NCBI RefSeq assembly: GCF_001668615.1
Contig: NZ_LZMC01000088.1
Span: forward strand, 1-64,000
Source: Mycobacterium sp. 1274761.0
GTDB lineage: Bacteria; Actinomycetota; Actinomycetes; Mycobacteriales; Mycobacteriaceae
Direction: 5' to 3'
DNA: 64,000 nt
The position numbers and the translations under genes were made by a program. Shown piece by piece: positions 16,592-25,121 of this stretch; the stretch's first letter is position 1; every line of letters begins with the position of its first letter. The notes beneath the pieces were generated by a model that made no database searches, had not been told where the DNA came from, and saw nothing but the letters and a program-made list of their open reading frames with translations.

Positions 16592-17988
16592 TACCCATTG
16601 TCCGCGTCGCCGTGCTGGCCGGCTTCCAGTCCGACACAGCATCGGAGACCGCCGCGCGGCTTACCGAGCTGGCGCTGCCCGCGGAGCTGCCGCTGCGCGA
16701 AATCCTGCCCGCCGTCCAGCGTCTCGCGGCGCCTGCCGAGGACGGCAGCCCGGTGCGGCTGAGCCTCGCGCCGATCGGCGGGGCCCCGTTCAGCCTCGAC
16801 GCCACCCTTGACACGGTCGGCGTGGTCGACGGCGATGTGCTGGCCCTGCAACCCGTGCCTGCGGGCCCGTCGTCGCCCCCGATCGTCGAGGACATCGCCG
16901 ACGCCGCGGTGCTCTTCTCAGAGGCCAGAAGCCGGCCGTGGGGCATCGGTCAAATCCGCCGCGCCACGGCTCTAGCGGTCATCGGCCTGATCCTGGTCGG
17001 CACCGCATTCGCCGTCGCTCATCATCTCGCGACGGCGCAACTCATCGGCCTGGCGACGGTCAGCGCCATCGCGGCGGCAGCGGTGCTGGCGTCGCTGCTC
17101 ACCCGGACACGACTGCCGGCTTTTGCGGTGGCACAGGCGATTACCGCCCTCGTCCCGGTCGGCGCGGCGTTCGCGCTGGCGGTGCCGGGCGACTTCGGAG
17201 CAGCAAACGTGGTGCTGGGCGCTGCGGGTGTGACGGCGTGGGCGTTGATCAGTCGAATCGTCTCCGATCGTGCGGTGGCGTTCTTCACCGCCGCGGTGGT
17301 GACGGGACTGGGTGTGCTTGCCGCGGCGGGAGTGGCGACGTTGTGGCACTTCCCCGTCCGCACCATCGGCTGCGGGTTGATCGTCGCTGCGCTGCTGGTG
17401 ACGGTGCAGGCCGCCGCGCTCTCTGCGCTGTGGGCACGGTTCCCGTTGCCGGTCATCCCGGCGCCGGGTGATCCGACCCCGTCGGCTCAGCCGCGCCGCG
17501 TGCTCGAAGACCTGCCGCGCAGGGTGAGGCTCAGCGATTCGCACCAGACGGGATTCATCGCCGCCGGGGTGCTGCTGTCGGTCCTCGGATCGCTGCTTGT
17601 CGTCGGCCTGCCCGCCGACCCGCCCGGCGTGTGGGCGTGGGTGCTCGTCGCCGCCGCGGCCGCCGGGGCGACGTTGCGCGCGCGGGTATGGGACACCGCC
17701 GCCTGCAAGGCCTGGCTGCTGGCTCACGCGCACCTGTTGACGGTGTCGCTCGTCGTTGCCTTCGCGGTGACGGGGCGCTATCACGCGGCGTGGTGGACGT
17801 TGGCGGTGTTAGCAGCGCTGGTCGCGGTGTGGGTCGTCGTCACGTTGAACCCGTCGGTCGCTGAACCGGACACGTACTCGTTGCCCATACGCCGCCTGCT
17901 CGGCTTTGCGGCGGCCGCAGTCGATGCGTCGGTCATCCCGGTCGCGGCCTACCTCGTCGGTCTGTTCGAGTTGGTGCTGAATCGGTGA
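16573..17988 (+). CDS. eccD3: ESX-3 membrane channel protein EccD3
   Basis: A 471-residue EccD. The first ~90 residues form the cytosolic ubiquitin-like domain (VIPIVRVAVLAGFQSDTASE, ending LDTVGVVDGDVLALQPVP). After a linker, about eleven hydrophobic helices fill residues 135-471. EccD dimers line the inner-membrane pore of the ESX complex. The ATG at 16573 gives the known MSNNTVIPIVRVAV-type start, although the frame is open upstream within espG3; overlap with espG3 is 19 bases. The stop overlaps mycP3 in GTGA. Length matches M. tuberculosis EccD3 (472). Confidence 0.96.
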   Translation: MSNNTVIPIVRVAVLAGFQSDTASETAARLTELALPAELPLREILPAVQRLAAPAEDGSPVRLSLAPIGGAPFSLDATLDTVGVVDGDVLALQPVPAGPSSPPIVEDIADAAVLFSEARSRPWGIGQIRRATALAVIGLILVGTAFAVAHHLATAQLIGLATVSAIAAAAVLASLLTRTRLPAFAVAQAITALVPVGAAFALAVPGDFGAANVVLGAAGVTAWALISRIVSDRAVAFFTAAVVTGLGVLAAAGVATLWHFPVRTIGCGLIVAALLVTVQAAALSALWARFPLPVIPAPGDPTPSAQPRRVLEDLPRRVRLSDSHQTGFIAAGVLLSVLGSLLVVGLPADPPGVWAWVLVAAAAAGATLRARVWDTAACKAWLLAHAHLLTVSLVVAFAVTGRYHAAWWTLAVLAALVAVWVVVTLNPSVAEPDTYSLPIRRLLGFAAAAVDASVIPVAAYLVGLFELVLNR

Positions 17989-19334
17989 AACGTTGCGTAG
18001 CCTGTTTGCTCACTGCGACATTCGCGGTGACGGTGGCGGCATGCCCTGCGGCGGGCGCGGTCAGCCCGCCCGCCGTCGATCCGCAGATCCCGCCACCTGC
18101 CGGCACCGCGGGTCCCGCACAACCGATGCAGCAGCGCAGCCCGTGCACAGCCACCGCCGTCCTGCCCGGCACCGATCCGGGCGCGGTCAACCCGAACCAG
18201 TTGGCACTCAACCTTTCCGACGCCTGGCAGCACTCACGCGGCGAGGGTCAGACTGTCGCCGTCATCGACACAGGGGTGCGCCCCGGACCACGGTTACCCA
18301 ACGTCGAAGCCGGCGGGGACTTCGTCGAGTCGACTGACGGACTGGCCGATTGCGACGGGCATGGCACCCTGATTGCCGGCCTCATTGCCGGTCAGCCTGG
18401 CCAGGACGGATTCTCCGGGGTGGCACCTGCCGCACGGCTGATCTCCATCAGGCAGACATCAGCGAATTTCTCGCCCCGCACGCCGGGCGGCTACTCCGAA
18501 ACCAGCAGGGCCGCAGCAGATATCGGCAACCTAGCGCGAGCTGTCGTGCGGGCCGCGGATCTCGGCGCCCGCGTCATCAACATCTCTGTGATCACTTGCG
18601 TGCCCGCGGACAAGAACTTCGACCAGAACGAGCTCGGTGCCGCGCTGCACTACGCGGCCGTTGACAAAGACGCGGTGATCGTGGCCGCGGCGGGCAACAA
18701 CCAAGGCGGCCCTGCGACGGGTGCTGCGTGCGAGTCGAATCCGCCGGGCGGTGACTGGTCGGGGGTCACGTCGATCTCGATCCCCTCCTGGTGGCAGCCC
18801 TATGTGCTGTCGGTCGGATCGTTGACGCCGACAGGCCAGCCGTCACCGTTCACCATGGCGGGCCCGTGGCTGGGTATCGCAGCGCCCGGGGAAAACATCG
18901 CGTCGGTCAGCAATGCCGACGGAGGGGGCATCGCGAACGCGTTGCCCAACGATCGTCAGGAACTGTCACCGCTCAGCGGCTCGAGCTACGCGGCGGCGTA
19001 TGTCTCCGGCGTTGCGACCCTGGTGCGCAGCCGTTTCCCCGATCTGACCGCCGCCCAGGTGGTCCGTCGGCTGACGCAGACCGCGCAGGGCGCAGCTCCC
19101 TCTCCGTCGGACCTGGTGGGCGCGGGCGGCGTCGACCCGGTGGCCGCATTGACCTGGCAGGTGCCACCACCCGATCCGCAGACGCCGAACAGCAGGCAGA
19201 TCGCCGCACCGCAGCCACCGCAGGCGGGAAACCCGCTGCCACGCAACGTCGCGTTCGCAGGAACCGGAGCGCTCGCAGTGGCGGTGCTGGTCACCGCCAC
19301 CGTCGCGCACCGAAGGAAGGACACATCCGCATGA
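17985..19334 (+). CDS. mycP3: ESX-3 mycosin serine protease MycP3
   Basis: A 449-residue membrane-anchored subtilisin-like protease that caps and stabilises the ESX membrane complex. A signal peptide (MKRCVACLLTATFAVTVAA) is followed by a proline-rich segment. The triad is Asp in VAVIDTGV (about 95), His in CDGHGTLIAG (about 125) and Ser in LSGSSYAAAYVSG (about 332), with the oxyanion Asn in AAAGNNQGG. A C-terminal helix (VAFAGTGALAVAVLVTATVA) ending in basic residues anchors it. The GTG start overlaps the eccD3 stop, and the stop overlaps eccE3 (ATGA). Confidence 0.96.
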   Translation: MKRCVACLLTATFAVTVAACPAAGAVSPPAVDPQIPPPAGTAGPAQPMQQRSPCTATAVLPGTDPGAVNPNQLALNLSDAWQHSRGEGQTVAVIDTGVRPGPRLPNVEAGGDFVESTDGLADCDGHGTLIAGLIAGQPGQDGFSGVAPAARLISIRQTSANFSPRTPGGYSETSRAAADIGNLARAVVRAADLGARVINISVITCVPADKNFDQNELGAALHYAAVDKDAVIVAAAGNNQGGPATGAACESNPPGGDWSGVTSISIPSWWQPYVLSVGSLTPTGQPSPFTMAGPWLGIAAPGENIASVSNADGGGIANALPNDRQELSPLSGSSYAAAYVSGVATLVRSRFPDLTAAQVVRRLTQTAQGAAPSPSDLVGAGGVDPVAALTWQVPPPDPQTPNSRQIAAPQPPQAGNPLPRNVAFAGTGALAVAVLVTATVAHRRKDTSA

Positions 19335-20176
19335 CGGCTCGAATCGCGTTGGCACTGTTGTTCATTGTTTCCGCTGGAATGGCGTATCCGTGGCCGTCGG
19401 TGCGCGACCGCTGGGTGCTGGGCATCGCCGTCGCCGCGGTGGTGATCCTGTTCGCGTGGTGGCGCGGGGCATTTCTGACCACGATCGTGGCGCGACGCGT
19501 CGGAGTGTGGCGGCGTAACCACGGGCGGCGCCGTCCGGCGCCTGATACCCGCACGACCGCGGTGCTGAGGGTGGAACCCGAATCGGATGACCAGGATCCG
19601 CCGCTGGATGTCCTTGCCTGCTACCTCAACCGCTACGGACTGCGCACCGACGCGGTGCGGGTGACCACCCGTGACAACGGCGGCCTGCGCACCACCTGGA
19701 TCACGCTGACGCTGGACGCCACGGAAAATCTTGCTGCGCTGCGGGCCCGATCGGCCGACATCCCTCTGGAGGAGACCGCGGCGATCGCGATCCGTCGTCT
19801 CCGTGACCACCTGACTGAGTTCGGCTTCAGCACAACGGTTGTCGATCCGGGTGAGGTGCCGGCGCTGCCGAAGGGCAAGGAAACGTGGCGTGGCGTGCGC
19901 ACCGACTCGGGGTATCTCGCCGCCTACCGTGTGGCGATTGATGACAGCCTGGGCGAGACGCTGTCGGCTGTCCGGTCGCAGGCATCGGGGGAGACGTGGA
20001 CCACCCTCGAATTGTCGGGCGCCGCGGGCCGACCCTCGGTGGCGGCGGCCTGCGCGCTGCACTCGCCGAACCGGCCCGCCAATGCCCCCGTCCCCGGGCT
20101 GGCCGCGCAGCGGGGACGCCACGGGCTTGCGCTGGAGGCATTGCATCCGCTGTCGGTGCAGCGGTTGCCCGTCTAG
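19331..20176 (+). CDS. eccE3: ESX-3 membrane protein EccE3
   Basis: A 281-residue EccE, the outermost subunit of the ESX membrane complex. Two N-terminal membrane helices (ALALLFIVSAGMAYPWP and WVLGIAVAAVVILFAWW) precede a mixed alpha/beta domain. The start is chosen at the ATG overlapping the mycP3 stop; the frame is open far upstream only because of the overlap with mycP3. It is shorter than the M. tuberculosis protein as recalled (331). It ends the operon; the stop of the convergent hydrolase lies 10 bases further on, leaving no room for a conventional terminator. Confidence 0.93.
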   Translation: MTARIALALLFIVSAGMAYPWPSVRDRWVLGIAVAAVVILFAWWRGAFLTTIVARRVGVWRRNHGRRRPAPDTRTTAVLRVEPESDDQDPPLDVLACYLNRYGLRTDAVRVTTRDNGGLRTTWITLTLDATENLAALRARSADIPLEETAAIAIRRLRDHLTEFGFSTTVVDPGEVPALPKGKETWRGVRTDSGYLAAYRVAIDDSLGETLSAVRSQASGETWTTLELSGAAGRPSVAAACALHSPNRPANAPVPGLAAQRGRHGLALEALHPLSVQRLPV

Positions 20177-20186
20177 CTGAAGATGT

Positions 20187-21395
20187 CTAGGTGAACATGA
20201 AGCCGCGCAGGAACCGCGTCATCCTGCGCAGGTAATCCGGCTGGCTGACATGCAGGATGTGGTTGCCGGGGAACCAGTGAAACGCGCAGCGATCCCAGTG
20301 CTCCCACAGCACCTCGGCCTGTTGCGGCGGCGCCAGCCGATCGCCGAGGCCGGCGATGATCAGTCGACGGTCCTTGGGAACCAGCGCCGGATAGTTCAGC
20401 GGCGAGTGAAACATCGCTGCGGCCGTGGTCAAGTCGTCGTCGGTCCTGCTGAGCTGATTGCCGAGAGCCAGCAGCATGCTCGCCGGCCACCACTCGTCAA
20501 CCAGCTTCTCGGGCATGACGACGGGCACGTTCGGGATCACGGCCTGGATGCGGTCGTCGGCGCAGGCGATCAGGGCAGAGGTGTAACCACCCAACGACAT
20601 TCCGGTCAGCGCGACCCGATCGACGCCGGTGTACTCGAGGTAGTCGACCAGCGACCGGAAGTCGTGTACGGCCTGGGCCATGGCTTCGGCGAACCCAGCG
20701 AAGCCGTTGGCAAAGATGCCGTAACCGCTGTAGGGAGAATACTTTTCGGCACGGCGACCGTGGAACGGCAGCGTGTAGAGCATGATGTCGTAGCCGGAGC
20801 GGTAGAACCACGGCAGCGAGAAGAACAGGCCGTTGAACAGGTAGGCCGACCCCATGAACCCGTGGATGACGCACAGGGTGGGACGGGGCCCGTCGTCGTG
20901 TCGCCAGTGCTGCGCGTGCACGACGTTGTTGCATTCATAGGAGCTGCACCGGTCGCGCATGGCGGGGTTGACCGCCTGAAAGCTGCTGTTGAACCGGATG
21001 TTGTGCACGTGGCCGTTGGCGATCCATTCGGCGACGGGATTGGCCGGACGCGACGAGATCCGCGGCGCCTCCGTCGGGGTGGGGAACGACAGCTCGGGGT
21101 CTTTGGCCGCGCCGAGTTCGGCGTAGAACCGAAGCGCGTCGCGCTGCTCCTTTGAATTGGCGCCGTTGAAAGCCGACCACAGCATCTGCGGCACCATCGC
21201 CGCGCCGACAACCGACGCCAGTGCTGTGCGCAGGCCGAGGTCGGCGATCGCCGACGAGTCGACGATCAGGCGTTGGCGCAGCGTGAGATCCACACGCCGC
21301 GGTAGTCCATGCGCGGTGGCGTCGGCGCCGGGTACATCGGGAACGGGTATGGGCGGGTCAACCGGCGCGACATCGGGCGGCTGGAAGGTGGACAC
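20187..21395 (-). CDS. Alpha/beta-hydrolase, Rv0293c-like
   Basis: A 402-residue alpha/beta-hydrolase of unknown substrate, in the same position as M. tuberculosis Rv0293c (about 400 residues). The nucleophile motif is ALTGMSLGGYTSALIA; the histidine is in FPGNHILHVSQ near the end, and an acidic residue in IIAGLGDRLAPP completes the triad. The frame is open to 21533, but those 46 extra codons only translate a non-coding tandem repeat, so the GTG at 21395 (VSTFQPPDVAPV) is preferred. No signal peptide is evident. It converges on eccE3 and is divergent from tam. Confidence 0.85.
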   Translation of the reverse strand: MSTFQPPDVAPVDPPIPVPDVPGADATAHGLPRRVDLTLRQRLIVDSSAIADLGLRTALASVVGAAMVPQMLWSAFNGANSKEQRDALRFYAELGAAKDPELSFPTPTEAPRISSRPANPVAEWIANGHVHNIRFNSSFQAVNPAMRDRCSSYECNNVVHAQHWRHDDGPRPTLCVIHGFMGSAYLFNGLFFSLPWFYRSGYDIMLYTLPFHGRRAEKYSPYSGYGIFANGFAGFAEAMAQAVHDFRSLVDYLEYTGVDRVALTGMSLGGYTSALIACADDRIQAVIPNVPVVMPEKLVDEWWPASMLLALGNQLSRTDDDLTTAAAMFHSPLNYPALVPKDRRLIIAGLGDRLAPPQQAEVLWEHWDRCAFHWFPGNHILHVSQPDYLRRMTRFLRGFMFT

Positions 21396-21409
21396 GTCCC
21401 GATGGTACT

Positions 21410-21562
21410 TGCGGACGCGAGGAGCACAACGGACTGCGGACGCGAGGAGCACAACGGACTGCGCACGCGAGGAGCAACTAGGGTCCTGCGCACGCGAGGA
21501 GCAACTAGGGTCCTGCGCACGCGCGGAGCACAATGGAGCACAAGGGACTGCGCACGCGAGCT
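21410..21562. repeat. Imperfect tandem repeat, about six units of 25-35 bp
   Basis: Units begin near 21410, 21435, 21460, 21487, 21514 and 21549, each with the core TGCGSACGCGAGGAGC. Units 1-2 continue ACAACGGAC, units 3-4 AACTAGGGTCC, and unit 5 carries an extra GGAGCACAA. The array lies wholly between the divergent starts of the Rv0293c-like hydrolase and tam, so it must contain or adjoin both promoters. It is not a CRISPR array: there are no unique spacers. Confidence 0.8.
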
Positions 21563-21577
21563 GCCAGACTGTGTCCT

Positions 21578-22342
21578 ATGTGGAACCCCGACACCTACCT
21601 AACCTTCGCCGACCATCGCGGGCGCCCGTTTTTCGATCTGTTGTCGCGCGTCGGCGCCGAGCGCCCGCGACGGGTGGTCGATCTTGGTTGTGGCCCAGGA
21701 AATCTCACCGCCGCGCTGGCCGAACGCTGGCCTGCTGCGGTCATCGAGGCGTGGGACAGCTCGCCTGAGATGGTCGCTGCCGCACGGGAACGCGGCGTGG
21801 AGGCCAATATCGGGGACGTCCGCTCGTGGGCGCCGCTGCCTGACACCGACGTCGTGGTCAGCAACGCCACGCTGCAGTGGGTGCCGGAGCATGGAGAGCT
21901 GCTGGTGCGTTGGGCGGCGGCGTTGGCGGCGGGTTCGTGGATCGCGGTGCAGATGCCGGGCAACTTCCAGTCACCCTCGCACGAGTCGGTACGCGCGGTC
22001 GCTCGCCGCGAGCCATTCGCAAACCGCCTGCGCGACATGCCGTTCCGCGACGGCAAGGTGGTCGATTCCGCTGCGGAATATGCGGGCAGGCTGACCGACG
22101 CCGGATGCCGCGTGGACGCCTGGGAGACGACGTATATCCACGAGCTGACCGGTGACAATCCGGTGCTCGAATGGATCACCGGGACCGCCCTGCGGCCGGT
22201 GATCGACCGGCTGTCCAGCGAGGCGTGGCAGCAGTTCCGCCAGCAGCTGATCCCGCTGCTGGATGCGGCCTACCCGCGCCGGGGCGACGGCCGCACCTTC
22301 TTCCCGTTCCGGCGGGTGTTCATCGTCGCGCAGGTCAGCTAG
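21578..22342 (+). CDS. tam: Trans-aconitate 2-methyltransferase
   Basis: A 254-residue class I SAM methyltransferase. Tam methylates trans-aconitate, a spontaneous isomer of the TCA intermediate cis-aconitate that inhibits aconitase. The N-terminus MWNPDTYLTFADHRGRPFFD is characteristic. The SAM motif is VVDLGCGPGNLTAAL, followed by the acidic end of strand 2 in IEAWDSSPEMV; VVVSNATLQWVPEH is motif IV. An ATG at 21533 is in frame but lies in the upstream tandem repeat, so 21578 is preferred. The stop shares CTAG (22339-22342) with the stop of cysNC. Synteny matches Rv0294. Confidence 0.92.
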   Translation: MWNPDTYLTFADHRGRPFFDLLSRVGAERPRRVVDLGCGPGNLTAALAERWPAAVIEAWDSSPEMVAAARERGVEANIGDVRSWAPLPDTDVVVSNATLQWVPEHGELLVRWAAALAAGSWIAVQMPGNFQSPSHESVRAVARREPFANRLRDMPFRDGKVVDSAAEYAGRLTDAGCRVDAWETTYIHELTGDNPVLEWITGTALRPVIDRLSSEAWQQFRQQLIPLLDAAYPRRGDGRTFFPFRRVFIVAQVS

Positions 22343-24195
22343 CGCCGCTGGTTGAGTAGGTCGATCACCTTGGCGACCAATTCGTCGAGGTCTGCGCCGG
22401 TGGTGTCGAGCACAAGATCGGGATTCTCCGGTGGCTCATACGGTGCGTCGACGCCGGTGAGCCCCCTGAGTTCCCCGGCGCGCGCCCGCGCATACAGCCC
22501 CTTGGGGTCTCGTTTCTCGCATTCGGCCAACGACGTCGACACGTAGACCTCGATGAACGGCAGCTTCGCGGCGTCGCTGAGCGCGCGGGCGATCTCCCGG
22601 TCGGACTTCAGCGGCGACACCAGCGACGCCAGCGCCACCACGCCCGCGTCGGCGAACAACCGGGTGAGATGGCCTACGCGGCGGATGTTCTCGGCGCGGT
22701 CGCCAGCCGAGAATCCGAGGTCGTCGGACAGCCCGTGCCGGATGTTGTCGCCGTCGAGGAGGTAAGCGACATCACCGGACTCGACAAGCGCGCGTTCGAC
22801 AGCGACCGCGATCGTCGACTTTCCCGAGGCGGGCAGACCGGTGAACCAAATAGTCGCGCCCCGTTGGCCCGTGGCCGCCCAGCGGTGTGAACGGTCCAAT
22901 GCCGAGGGATGCCAACGGATGTCGTTGCGTGTCTGCAGGCCCGGTTTGACTTCGCGGGGCTCGACGATGGTGCCGGCGCCGACGGTGTCGTTGGTGGTCT
23001 CGTCGATGAGGATGAATGCGCCGCTGTCCCGGTTGTCGGTGTAGGCGTCGGAGACGACGACCGAGCTGGTACGCAGCGTGACCGAACCGATGTCGTTGAG
23101 CACCAACTCAACCGGGTTGTCTTGCTCGTCGAGCGTCTCTGGGTCCAAGCGGGAGTGCAGCGCCTGCACGGTGGCCCGCACGGTCCTGGTGCCCTGTTTG
23201 AGTGCGAGCCGGTCGCCGGCCCTCAGCGGATGGTCGGCGAACCAGCAGACCGTGGCCTCCAATTCCCTGGCCAGCACGGGCAGCACCGCGTCCTCGGCGC
23301 CGCTGACGAAGACGTCGCCGCGGCCGACATCGATGTCGTCGGCCAGCTCGATCGAAACCGACAGCGGTGCAACGGCTGTCGTGCGGTCGTCGTCGAGGGT
23401 GTCGACGACGGTGACGGTCGACCGGGTTCCTGCGGGCAGGCTCACGACGGTGTCTCCGACCTCAAGCGTGCCCGCCGACAGCCGTCCGGTGTAGCGCCTG
23501 CGCTGTTCGGCCGAGGGCCGCGAGACCCATTGCACCGGCAGCCGCAGCTTCTGCGGTTCCGGTTGCGGCGCCGTCAACTCGACCCCCTCGAGGTACTCGA
23601 GCAGCGTGGGGCCCTCGTAGAAGGGCGTGTTCTCGGATCGGTGTACGACGTTGTCGCCGAGCTTGGCGGCGATCGGGATCACGGTGACATCGAGGCCGCC
23701 GAGTCGGGCGGCCATCTGGCGCAGTTCTTGCTCGACCTCGAGATAGCGTTCCTTGCTGAAGTCCACCAGGTCAAACTTGTTCACCGTGGCGACAAAGTGC
23801 TTGATTCCTAGTAGCTTTGCGATCCTGGCGTGCCTGCGGGTCTGCCGCAGCACACCGGCGCGCGCGTCGACCAGCAGCACCGCCACGTGTGCGTTGGACG
23901 CGCCGGTGAACATGTTCCGCGTGTAACGCTCGTGCCCCGGTGTGTCGGCGAGGATGTAGCTGCGGGTCTCGGTGGAGAAGAAGCGGTACGCGACGTCGAT
24001 CGTGATGCCCTGCTCGCGTTCGGCGCGCAGACCGTCGGAGAGCGCAGCCAGATCGGCGACGCCCTCCTCATCGGTGACGGCTTCCAGGTGATCGGTCGGC
24101 AGGCTGTCGGTGTCGTGCAACAACCGCCCGATGAGCGTGCTCTTACCGTCGTCGACCGAGCCCGCGGTGGTGATGCGCAGCAGCTGGCGTGTCAT
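22339..24195 (-). CDS. cysN: Sulfate adenylyltransferase GTPase subunit fused to APS kinase (CysN/CysC)
   Basis: A 618-residue bifunctional protein. Residues 1-430 are the CysN GTPase, with P-loop GSVDDGKSTLIGRLLHD, DTPGHERYTRN as G3 and NKFDLVDF as G4, followed by two beta-barrels. Residues 440-618 are the APS kinase, with P-loop TGLPASGKSTIA and DGDNIRHGLSDDLGFSAGDR. With CysD it makes adenylylsulfate from ATP and sulfate and phosphorylates it to PAPS, the sulfotransferase donor. The fused form is known from M. tuberculosis Rv1286. The start overlaps the cysD stop by one base (TGATG). It is last in the sulfatase-stf0-cysD-cysNC operon. Confidence 0.95.
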   Translation of the reverse strand: MTRQLLRITTAGSVDDGKSTLIGRLLHDTDSLPTDHLEAVTDEEGVADLAALSDGLRAEREQGITIDVAYRFFSTETRSYILADTPGHERYTRNMFTGASNAHVAVLLVDARAGVLRQTRRHARIAKLLGIKHFVATVNKFDLVDFSKERYLEVEQELRQMAARLGGLDVTVIPIAAKLGDNVVHRSENTPFYEGPTLLEYLEGVELTAPQPEPQKLRLPVQWVSRPSAEQRRRYTGRLSAGTLEVGDTVVSLPAGTRSTVTVVDTLDDDRTTAVAPLSVSIELADDIDVGRGDVFVSGAEDAVLPVLARELEATVCWFADHPLRAGDRLALKQGTRTVRATVQALHSRLDPETLDEQDNPVELVLNDIGSVTLRTSSVVVSDAYTDNRDSGAFILIDETTNDTVGAGTIVEPREVKPGLQTRNDIRWHPSALDRSHRWAATGQRGATIWFTGLPASGKSTIAVAVERALVESGDVAYLLDGDNIRHGLSDDLGFSAGDRAENIRRVGHLTRLFADAGVVALASLVSPLKSDREIARALSDAAKLPFIEVYVSTSLAECEKRDPKGLYARARAGELRGLTGVDAPYEPPENPDLVLDTTGADLDELVAKVIDLLNQRR

Positions 24196-25121
24196 CAGAA
24201 ATACCCTTCCCGCTTACGGTCTTCCATCGCGGCTGCCGACGTCCGGTCATCGGCACGGGTTTCGCCTCGCTCGGACACGGTGGCCGCAGAGATCTCCTCG
24301 ATCACCCGCTCGATGTCGGTGGCGGTCGATCGCACCGCGCCGGTGATGGTCAGGTCACCGACCGTGCGGTAGCGCACCCATTCAACCGATGAGGTTTCGC
24401 CGTCGGTCGGTCCGGCGTACTCCGACACCGCGAGCAAGATGCCGTCGCGTTCGAACACCTCGCGCTCGTGGGCGAAGTAAATCGACGGCAGCTCAAGGTT
24501 TTCCAACTGGATGTAACGCCAGACGTCGAGCTCGGTCCAGTTGCTCAGCGGGAATACCCGCACCTGCTCGCCCTTCTTGATCCGGCCGTTGTAGAGCGAC
24601 CACGGTTCCGGGCGCTGCGCCCGCGGGTCCCACTGGCCGAATTCGTCGCGGAAGCTCAGGATGCGCTCCTTGGCTCGCGCGCGCTCCTCGTCGCGGCGGG
24701 CGCCGCCGAACGCGGCGTCGAAGCCGGCCTCCTCCAGCGCGTCGAGCAGCGTACGGGTCTGTTGCCGGTTGCGCGACGCGCCCGGCCCAGGGTCGGGCAC
24801 GCGGCCTTTGTCGATGGATTCCTGAACAGACGCGACGATGAGCTTGTGTCCCTCCCCGGTGACTCGGCGATCCCGGAACTCGATCACCTCGTCGAAGTTG
24901 TGTCCGGTATCGACGTGCATGACCGGAAACGGCAGAAGAGAGGGCCGAAAAGCCTTCTCCGCCAACCGCAGAAGTACAATCGAGTCCTTACCGGCGGAAA
25001 ACAGCAATACGGGGCGCTCGAGCTCCGCTACCACCTCCCGGATGATGTGCACGGCCTCCGCCTCGAGCAACCGGAGCTCGTCGACGTGCAGGGTGTCGTA
25101 ATTCGTGGCAGTCGTCGTCAT
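24195..25121 (-). CDS. cysD: Sulfate adenylyltransferase small subunit CysD
   Basis: A 308-residue PAPS-reductase-fold protein that catalyses AMP transfer to sulfate, driven by CysN. The PP-loop is VLLFSAGKDSIVLLRLAEKA near residue 40. Other family blocks are FPVMHVDTGHNFDEVIEFRD, FGGARRDEERARAKER and FPLSNWTELDVW. The frame is open to 25766 because of the stf0 overlap, but the ATG at 25121 gives the known MTTTATNYDTLHVDELRLLE-like start and overlaps the stf0 stop in ATGA. Pairing with a dedicated sulfotransferase gene points to PAPS supply for sulfated trehalose lipids as well as cysteine. Confidence 0.95.
   Translation of the reverse strand: MTTTATNYDTLHVDELRLLEAEAVHIIREVVAELERPVLLFSAGKDSIVLLRLAEKAFRPSLLPFPVMHVDTGHNFDEVIEFRDRRVTGEGHKLIVASVQESIDKGRVPDPGPGASRNRQQTRTLLDALEEAGFDAAFGGARRDEERARAKERILSFRDEFGQWDPRAQRPEPWSLYNGRIKKGEQVRVFPLSNWTELDVWRYIQLENLELPSIYFAHEREVFERDGILLAVSEYAGPTDGETSSVEWVRYRTVGDLTITGAVRSTATDIERVIEEISAATVSERGETRADDRTSAAAMEDRKREGYF

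Noticed and set aside
21410..21562. CRISPR array
   Set aside because: Units of 25-35 bases are contiguous and lack unique spacers; no cas gene is in the window.
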